DNA from: JAXGTD01 sp040775095
GTDB taxonomy: Bacteria > Pseudomonadota > Gammaproteobacteria > Chromatiales > Chromatiaceae
Length of the DNA stretch: 20,370 nt
Reading direction: 5' to 3'
Assembly (NCBI GenBank): GCA_040775095.1
Contig: JAXGTD010000076.1
Span: 1 to 20,370 of the forward strand
The notes beneath the pieces are model-generated. The model was not told where the DNA came from. It did no database searches and saw only the letters and a list, made by a program, of their open reading frames with translations. A program made the position numbers and the translations under genes. Each line of letters starts with the position of its first letter. The first letter of the stretch is position 1. Positions 16,335 through 20,370 of the stretch are shown here, in pieces.

Positions 16335-17159
16335 TCAGGCGTAACCATGCGCTTTCATCGATTGATCGCGGATGCTCATCAAGCCGTGGCGTTTCAGCCA
16401 GTCGTTGGTCATCCCGGTTTGGGTGCCCAGCGAGCGGGACAGGTGCCAGTGGCTCTTGGACTCATGCCCGTCCAGATCGCCGCGCGTTTGGACGTCCCCA
16501 GGGCCAGCAGGTTGCGGACACGGTCGTGCACGCCGCGCCACTGTTTCCAGTAGCACATGCGCACCCGACGGCGCAGCCAGTGGTCCAGCTCGGGGATCGG
16601 CCGGTCGTAGTCCGAGATGCCAAAGTAGCCCATCCAACCGCGGACGTATTCGGCGAGCTTCTTGAGTCGGTAGTCCATGGACACGCCCCAGCTTCGCCCG
16701 GTGAGCTTGCGCAGCCGGTGGCGAAAGTTGTGGTAGGCGCGCTCGGACCAGCGCAGCTTCTTGCCCCGGAAGGTGAATCCCAGGAACTCGCAGTCGTCAG
16801 TCCTGACCACCCGGCTTTTGTGCGCGTTGACCACCAGCTTCAGCTTGCCGGTCAGGGCGCCCGCCACCGTTCGGCTTGCGGATCGCGACCCGCCGTACCG
16901 GTTGGGGCCGATACGTGCCATCGAACAGGGCTTGGCGGATCGCCGGCAAGCTCGAACGTGCAAACTCGGGAAAGTCCTCGATGCGCATCCCATCCATCCC
17001 AGGCGCACCCTGATTGGACTTCACGCGCTTCCATGCCCGTCGCATATTCTCGCTCTCCAGTACCCGCTCCATCAGGTCATCGTGCAAGGCTGGCCGCGTG
17101 GCATCGCGCCGCCGTTCGTCTCCCCCGACCGGGTTCTTCAACGTCTGCGAGCGATCCAC
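16335..17159 (-). pseudogene. ltrA: group II intron maturase (LtrA-like), RT core deleted and frameshifted
   Basis: The N-terminal part (17159 to about 16860) reads NPVGGDERRRDATRPALHDD, LMERVLESENMRRAWKRVKS and RRVAIRKPNGGG, typical of bacterial group II RTs. At about 16860 the sequence jumps straight to LKLVVNAHKSRVV and DDCEFLGFTFRGKKLRW, which normally lies after the YADD active site. The palm with YADD, roughly 200 residues in relatives, is therefore absent, and the frame changes at the junction. The maturase X domain is present (RSWGVSMDYRLKKLAEYVRG, WMGYFGISDY). A second frameshift near 16470 leads to HWHLSRSLGTQTGMTNDWLK...MKAHGYA and a stop at 16335-16337. The product cannot be an active RT. 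Confidence 0.88.
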
Positions 17160-18028
17160 GGCTCCGCCTTGGCTTCTTGCCTGTTCGGCCCTTTGCCGAC
17201 GCCGCCCTCCAGGGCGCGCCTGCTACTATGGCCTCTGCTGACTTCTGTCCCGTCACGCCGGACGTTGCCGCCCGACGCGCTGCCCGAGTCGCTGTAGGGT
17301 CCGGTGGCGATGCCAGCGCTTTCGCACTGGGCCTTAAGTCCGCTCCCATGGCGACCACAGCCCCCTAAGGGTTCGATGGCAATGCCGGCCCTTTCGGACC
17401 GGGCCTCAGTTCGACTCCCATAGGGACACGGACCGCATGTGAGACAGATCTCCCCGGAGACAAGAACGTGAACTTTCAGTGCTCAACCGCCGCATTTACC
17501 CTATCCCCTGCACCTGTTGGGTTTCGTCACCTTGTGCTGACTCGCCCAGGGGCCAGGCCTTCTATGCGATTTCTGTCCGTCGGCTCACACCTTTGCGCTC
17601 AGGCTTGCAGCGCTACGCATTCCTGCTCCGCTTGCAAGACTTGCCCAGTCCTTCCATGCACTGGGCGTTCGCGGCTCCTATCCCGCCGCTCACCCTTCAG
17701 ACATCCCCTCGCGGGTTTGTCCTTGCCGTCGGCTAGTAGTTACGATCCACTCCGTGGACACAGGTACTCCTACAGGGGCCTTTCACCCCATCAGCTCGCG
17801 CCCGTGCCGGGCGTACACAAGACGGTCAAGCCGTTCGTCACTTTGTTCCTCACTCGGACGCCTGGTGCTCCGCGGCTTTCTTGCGCATAGCTGCGCCATG
17901 ATTGTGCAAACGCCGCTCCACACCAGCCGCCGCTTACCTTGGCGTTATGCGTTTAACCTAACGAGCCAGAAACCGTTGTCAACAAGAATTACAAGTTGGC
18001 AGATATAACCAAGGGAATCGAAATTGCT
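17160..18028. other. intron 5' non-coding region and spacer before the propeller gene (869 nt)
   Basis: No credible protein gene. On the minus strand the stretch 17888-17160 is best explained as the structural 5' domains of the group II intron, since it precedes the maturase start and is rich in short complementary segments. It includes an imperfect 72-nt-offset duplication (17294-17429). The part from about 17890 to 18028 is flanking DNA with the upstream region of the propeller gene, and 17931-17950 ends in an attC-like GCTTACCTTGGCGTTATGC. Confidence 0.4.
17294..17429. repeat. imperfect tandem duplication, 72-nt offset
   Basis: 17294-17355 and 17366-17427 align without gaps. By hand count about three quarters of a 55-nt core is identical, with shared TGGC.ATGCC, CTTTCG, GGGCCT and CTCCCAT blocks. 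It lies just upstream (minus-strand sense) of the maturase start and may be a duplicated intron RNA hairpin region. Confidence 0.6.
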
Positions 18029-20116
18029 ATGAAATGTGCGACGCGTCGAACTCTGATCTGTACCGCCCTATTGTTTGCCACCACCTTCATGGCCGTTTCG
18101 GCCTCTGCCACAGACCGCATTGAAGGGCGGGTCGAGGGTAGTGGCGGACCCATCGCTAAGGCCGACGTAAGCCTTTGGGTGACCACGTCAAGTGCTCCCC
18201 GGAGGCTTGCAGAGACGCAGACGACGGATGACGGTAGCTTCGAGTTGACGACTGCAGGCGAAAAGGATAACGCCGGCGTGTTTTACGTCGTCGCCGAGGG
18301 CGGCGTAGCTAAGGTGGGTGCCGGTACGATGCCGAATCCGGCGATCACATTGATGACCACGTTGGGAACTGAACCCCCGGAGCGCGTAACGATCAACGAG
18401 CTCACCACGGTGGCCTCCGCATGGACCGGTGCGCAGTTTCTGAACGGCAGCGCGTTGACTGGCAACGCGCTGGGGCTACGGATCGCCGCCGGCAACGTGC
18501 CGAACCTCGTGGACCTCGAAACCGGCGGCCTGGGGTCGGTCATCGTGGACCCCCTGAATGCGCCCCAAACCACCACCTTGGCCAAGCTGAACACGCTGGG
18601 CCTTCTGCTGTCGGCCTGCGTGACGGCGATTCCGGACGCGTGCGACAAGCTGTTTGCAGCCGCCACACCGCCGGGTGGCGAAGCGCCGACCGACACGCTG
18701 TCGGCGGCACAGAACATCGCCCGCCACCCCTGGCACAATGCGGACGAGATCTTCGGGCTGCTGGATGAGTTCTATCCAGTCCCGAAAGGCAAGCGGTACC
18801 GCGACGTCGCACTGATCCCCTACCTCTACTATGCGCCCAGCGCATGGACCCTGTCGCTGGTCTATTCCGGAGGCGGCTTCTATGGGGTGGGCGGCGCGGC
18901 CATCGACGGCGAGGGCAACTTCTGGTCCAACAACAACTGGCTGGTTGGCTCGCAGACCACCATCTACCGGCAGTTCGGCGGCGGCGTCGGGAAGATCGCA
19001 CCGAACGGGCAGCCGCTGTCGCCAATGATCACCGGCTATCGCGCCGGCGGGATAGATAGCCCCGGCTGGGGCATCGCCTTTTCCGCCGATGACAAGGTCT
19101 GGGTCACCAACCTGATCGGCCGCACGATTTCCGTGTTGGATCGCAAGACCGGCAAGCCGCTCTCGCCCGAGACCGGGTACGACTTCGACGGGAAACTCGG
19201 ACAGATGCAGGGCGTGCTCGTCGCCCCGAATGGCGATGTCTGGACCGTCGACAACGAAAACAACCAGATCGTTCACCTGCCGGGAGGCGACGTGTCGAAG
19301 GGCCGCATTCTCGGCCGAACCGTGGACGGCAAGCCCGTCGATGGTACGCTCCAGGTCAAGGGCCCCTTCGGCATCGCCATCGACCAGCAGGACCGGATCT
19401 GGATCACCAACAGTAGCTCCAATACCGTGACCCGCTTTCCCGCTAGCGACCCGGGCAATGCCGAGGAGATCAAGGTCGGCTTCAGCCCGCATGCCGTCGC
19501 AATCGACAGCCAGGGCAACGCTTGGGTCGGCAACCTTATCGGGCATCCGGGCACGTTGGAGAAGCTGGCCCTGGTCAAGCAGAAGCTCGAAGGCAGGGCC
19601 GAGGCGTGGGAAGGGTCGATGTCGGCTGACGAGCGGGCAGCCAACATGTGGGTCAATTTGTGGGATATCATCAACGAATACCCCGGCGGCGATGTCTCGA
19701 TGATCACTCCCGACGGCACGGTGCACGGCCCCTTCAACGCAGGCGGCGCCATCACCGGCCCATGGGGGATTGCAATCGACGGCAATGACAACGTCTGGGT
19801 TGCGAGCTCCACAAGCCATTCCGTGACCCAGCTCTGCGGCGTGCGCACCGAGACCTGTCCCCCAGGGCTGAAAACCGGCGATCCGATTACCCCGTCCGAG
19901 GGGTACATCGGCGGTCTGAAGATCATTGCGCCCATCGCTCTCGATCCCGCCGGCAATGTCTGGGTTGGCAACGGCTTCAACGACACGAAAGCAGGATTCA
20001 GCGAAATCCCACCCGAAGCGCAGTCCACCCAGTTCCCCGCACACACCATGGTGGTCTTCTTCGGCGTGGCCAAACCGGTGCGCACACCGCTGATTGGGCC
20101 GGCCGTAGCGCAGTAG
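18029..20116 (+). CDS. secreted NHL-repeat beta-propeller protein with N-terminal carboxypeptidase-regulatory-like domain
   Basis: 695 aa from the ATG at 18029, chosen because it begins a good signal peptide (MKCATRRTLICTALLFATTF..., cleavage near SASA/TDR). A TTG at 17996 is in frame but would bury the signal peptide. AAGGGA lies upstream at slightly long spacing. Residues about 30-85 (RIEGRVEGSGGPIAKADVSLW...DDGSFELTT) match a carboxypeptidase-regulatory-like beta sandwich. A helical middle follows (about 110-260). From about 285 on there are NHL/Vgb-type blades: GWGIAFSADDKVWVTN, GVLVAPNGDVWTVDN, PFGIAIDQQDRIWITN, PHAVAIDSQGNAWVGN, PWGIAIDGNDNVWVAS and IALDPAGNVWVGN. This suggests a six-bladed propeller used for binding or lyase-like chemistry. 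The substrate is unknown, and it lies between two group II intron ends. Confidence 0.85.
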   Translation: MKCATRRTLICTALLFATTFMAVSASATDRIEGRVEGSGGPIAKADVSLWVTTSSAPRRLAETQTTDDGSFELTTAGEKDNAGVFYVVAEGGVAKVGAGTMPNPAITLMTTLGTEPPERVTINELTTVASAWTGAQFLNGSALTGNALGLRIAAGNVPNLVDLETGGLGSVIVDPLNAPQTTTLAKLNTLGLLLSACVTAIPDACDKLFAAATPPGGEAPTDTLSAAQNIARHPWHNADEIFGLLDEFYPVPKGKRYRDVALIPYLYYAPSAWTLSLVYSGGGFYGVGGAAIDGEGNFWSNNNWLVGSQTTIYRQFGGGVGKIAPNGQPLSPMITGYRAGGIDSPGWGIAFSADDKVWVTNLIGRTISVLDRKTGKPLSPETGYDFDGKLGQMQGVLVAPNGDVWTVDNENNQIVHLPGGDVSKGRILGRTVDGKPVDGTLQVKGPFGIAIDQQDRIWITNSSSNTVTRFPASDPGNAEEIKVGFSPHAVAIDSQGNAWVGNLIGHPGTLEKLALVKQKLEGRAEAWEGSMSADERAANMWVNLWDIINEYPGGDVSMITPDGTVHGPFNAGGAITGPWGIAIDGNDNVWVASSTSHSVTQLCGVRTETCPPGLKTGDPITPSEGYIGGLKIIAPIALDPAGNVWVGNGFNDTKAGFSEIPPEAQSTQFPAHTMVVFFGVAKPVRTPLIGPAVAQ

Positions 20117-20181
20117 GCTCGCGGGAGTATCATCAGTTAATAGAGAAGGACCAATTGGGGACGTACCACATTGATCGCCTA

Positions 20182-20253
20182 ATCGGGTAAGGGCGGGTGT
20201 TTAGCCCGCCCTCCCCACACCACCTAGCATGCGGGTCCGCACTAGGCGGTTCA
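20182..20253 (-). ncRNA. group II intron domain V/VI-like RNA, copy 2
   Basis: The domain V-like hairpin (20250-20219, minus strand) has the same 7-bp stem, 3'-side bulge and GACC loop as copy 1. The domain VI-like hairpin is better preserved than in copy 1: GGCGGG (20210-20205) pairs with CCCGCC (20197-20192) around a 7-nt loop containing adenosines that could supply the branch point. Confidence 0.6.
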
Positions 20254-20276
20254 CGAGAAGGGAGCACACGAGGGTC

Positions 20277-20370
20277 TCAGGCATAGCCATGCGCTTTCAT
20301 CCAGAGATCACGCACGGAGATCAAGCCCTGGCGTTTGAGCCAGTCGTTCGTCATCCCGGTCTGGGTGGCC
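20277..20370 (-). CDS. ltrA: group II intron maturase, C-terminal fragment (partial at window edge)
   Basis: The minus-strand frame reads ATQTGMTNDWLKRQGLISVR, then DLWMKAHGYA and a TGA at 20277-20279. This is the canonical C-terminus of a bacterial group II intron RT/maturase, closely matching copy 1 but without frameshift in the visible part. The remainder, including the RT active site, lies beyond the window, so it could be a functional gene. Confidence 0.82.
   Translation of the reverse strand, partial: ATQTGMTNDWLKRQGLISVRDLWMKAHGYA

Larger units (their letters stand above)
16241..17888 (-). mobile_element. decayed group II intron, copy 1
   Basis: Read on the minus strand, the right-hand part (about 17160-17888) is non-coding, then comes a broken maturase gene (17159-16335), then domain V/VI-like hairpins and the 3' end CCCGAT at 16241. 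The 3' end is fixed by comparison with the second copy, which shares the sequence from 20182 onward. The 5' end is uncertain: minus-strand ATGCGCAAG at about 17888 could be a mutated GTGYG-type start, but no exact consensus was found. The element is inserted antisense to the toxin gene. The intron class is not determined. Confidence 0.6.
20182..20370 (-). mobile_element. group II intron, copy 2 (3' end only; continues past the window)
   Basis: 20182-20370 aligns over its whole length with 16241-16430, with high identity and the same orientation. Read on the minus strand it carries the maturase C-terminus and the domain V/VI region, ending in CCCGAT. Both copies are preceded on the plus strand by CTA at the junction, suggesting a related target. 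The rest of the intron lies to the right of the window, so its integrity is unknown. Confidence 0.8.

Noticed and set aside
16250..17368. 372-aa plus-strand frame across the intron
   Set aside because: It is antisense to recognisable maturase fragments and translates to Arg/Ser/Pro-rich sequence.
17468..17890. 140-aa plus-strand frame (MNFQCSTAAFTLSPAPVG...)
   Set aside because: Lies opposite the proposed 5' structural RNA of the group II intron. Similar frames are commonly predicted next to such introns but have no known product.
17885..17950. Complete 66-nt attC site
   Set aside because: Only the outer cores (GCATAGC and GTTATGC) pair well; the inner boxes are asymmetric and poorly complementary, so it is kept only as a weak hint in the findings and not listed as a feature.
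18476..20044. 522-aa minus-strand frame opposite the propeller gene
   Set aside because: Shadow frame; the plus strand has a signal peptide and regular NHL blades.

Overview
This is a high-GC bacterial chromosome segment, probably from a gammaproteobacterium. MurB, ChaA and Blc closely resemble enterobacterial and pseudomonad proteins, and the SrfB/SrfC pair and TelA/XpaC pair are common in proteobacteria. The dense GC-rich coding would fit the purple sulfur bacteria (Chromatiales), but that placement is inference. No tRNA, rRNA or CRISPR array was seen.

Layout. (1) 1-6526, plus strand: a three-gene operon encoding SrfB (actin/Hsp70-like ATPase fold, 5' end cut by the window edge), SrfC (P-loop GTPase-like protein) and a single-pass membrane protein with a Sel1/TPR-like tail. 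(2) 6447-9021, minus strand, converging on the first operon: a 53-aa membrane peptide, XpaC-like protein, TelA-family protein and a small two-helix membrane protein, tightly spaced. (3) 9348-11761: a polytopic membrane protein of unknown function (minus) divergent from a ChaA-type cation/proton antiporter (plus). (4) 12005-14754, minus strand: lipocalin Blc, MurB, and a secreted class D (OXA-type) beta-lactamase with two unusual active-site motifs. This group is linked to the cell envelope. REP-like inverted repeats separate bla from murB.

(5) 14755-20370 is an accessory region. It begins with about 880 nt without a recognisable gene. Next comes a lower-GC toxin-antitoxin pair (RHH antitoxin, ParE/RelE toxin) with a perfect 11-bp inverted-repeat operator over its promoter. 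A decayed group II intron then abuts the toxin gene in antisense; its maturase has lost the reverse-transcriptase core. A secreted NHL beta-propeller protein follows, and finally the 3' end of a second related group II intron in the same orientation. Each plus-strand gene or gene pair is thus followed by an antisense group II intron terminus, which suggests repeated insertion into similar targets.

Functional reading: the first 9 kb holds two convergent, poorly understood envelope-associated modules (SrfBC plus membrane partner, and XpaC/TelA plus small membrane peptides). The middle is envelope and ion homeostasis. The right third is a mobile-element hot spot with a stabilising TA module.
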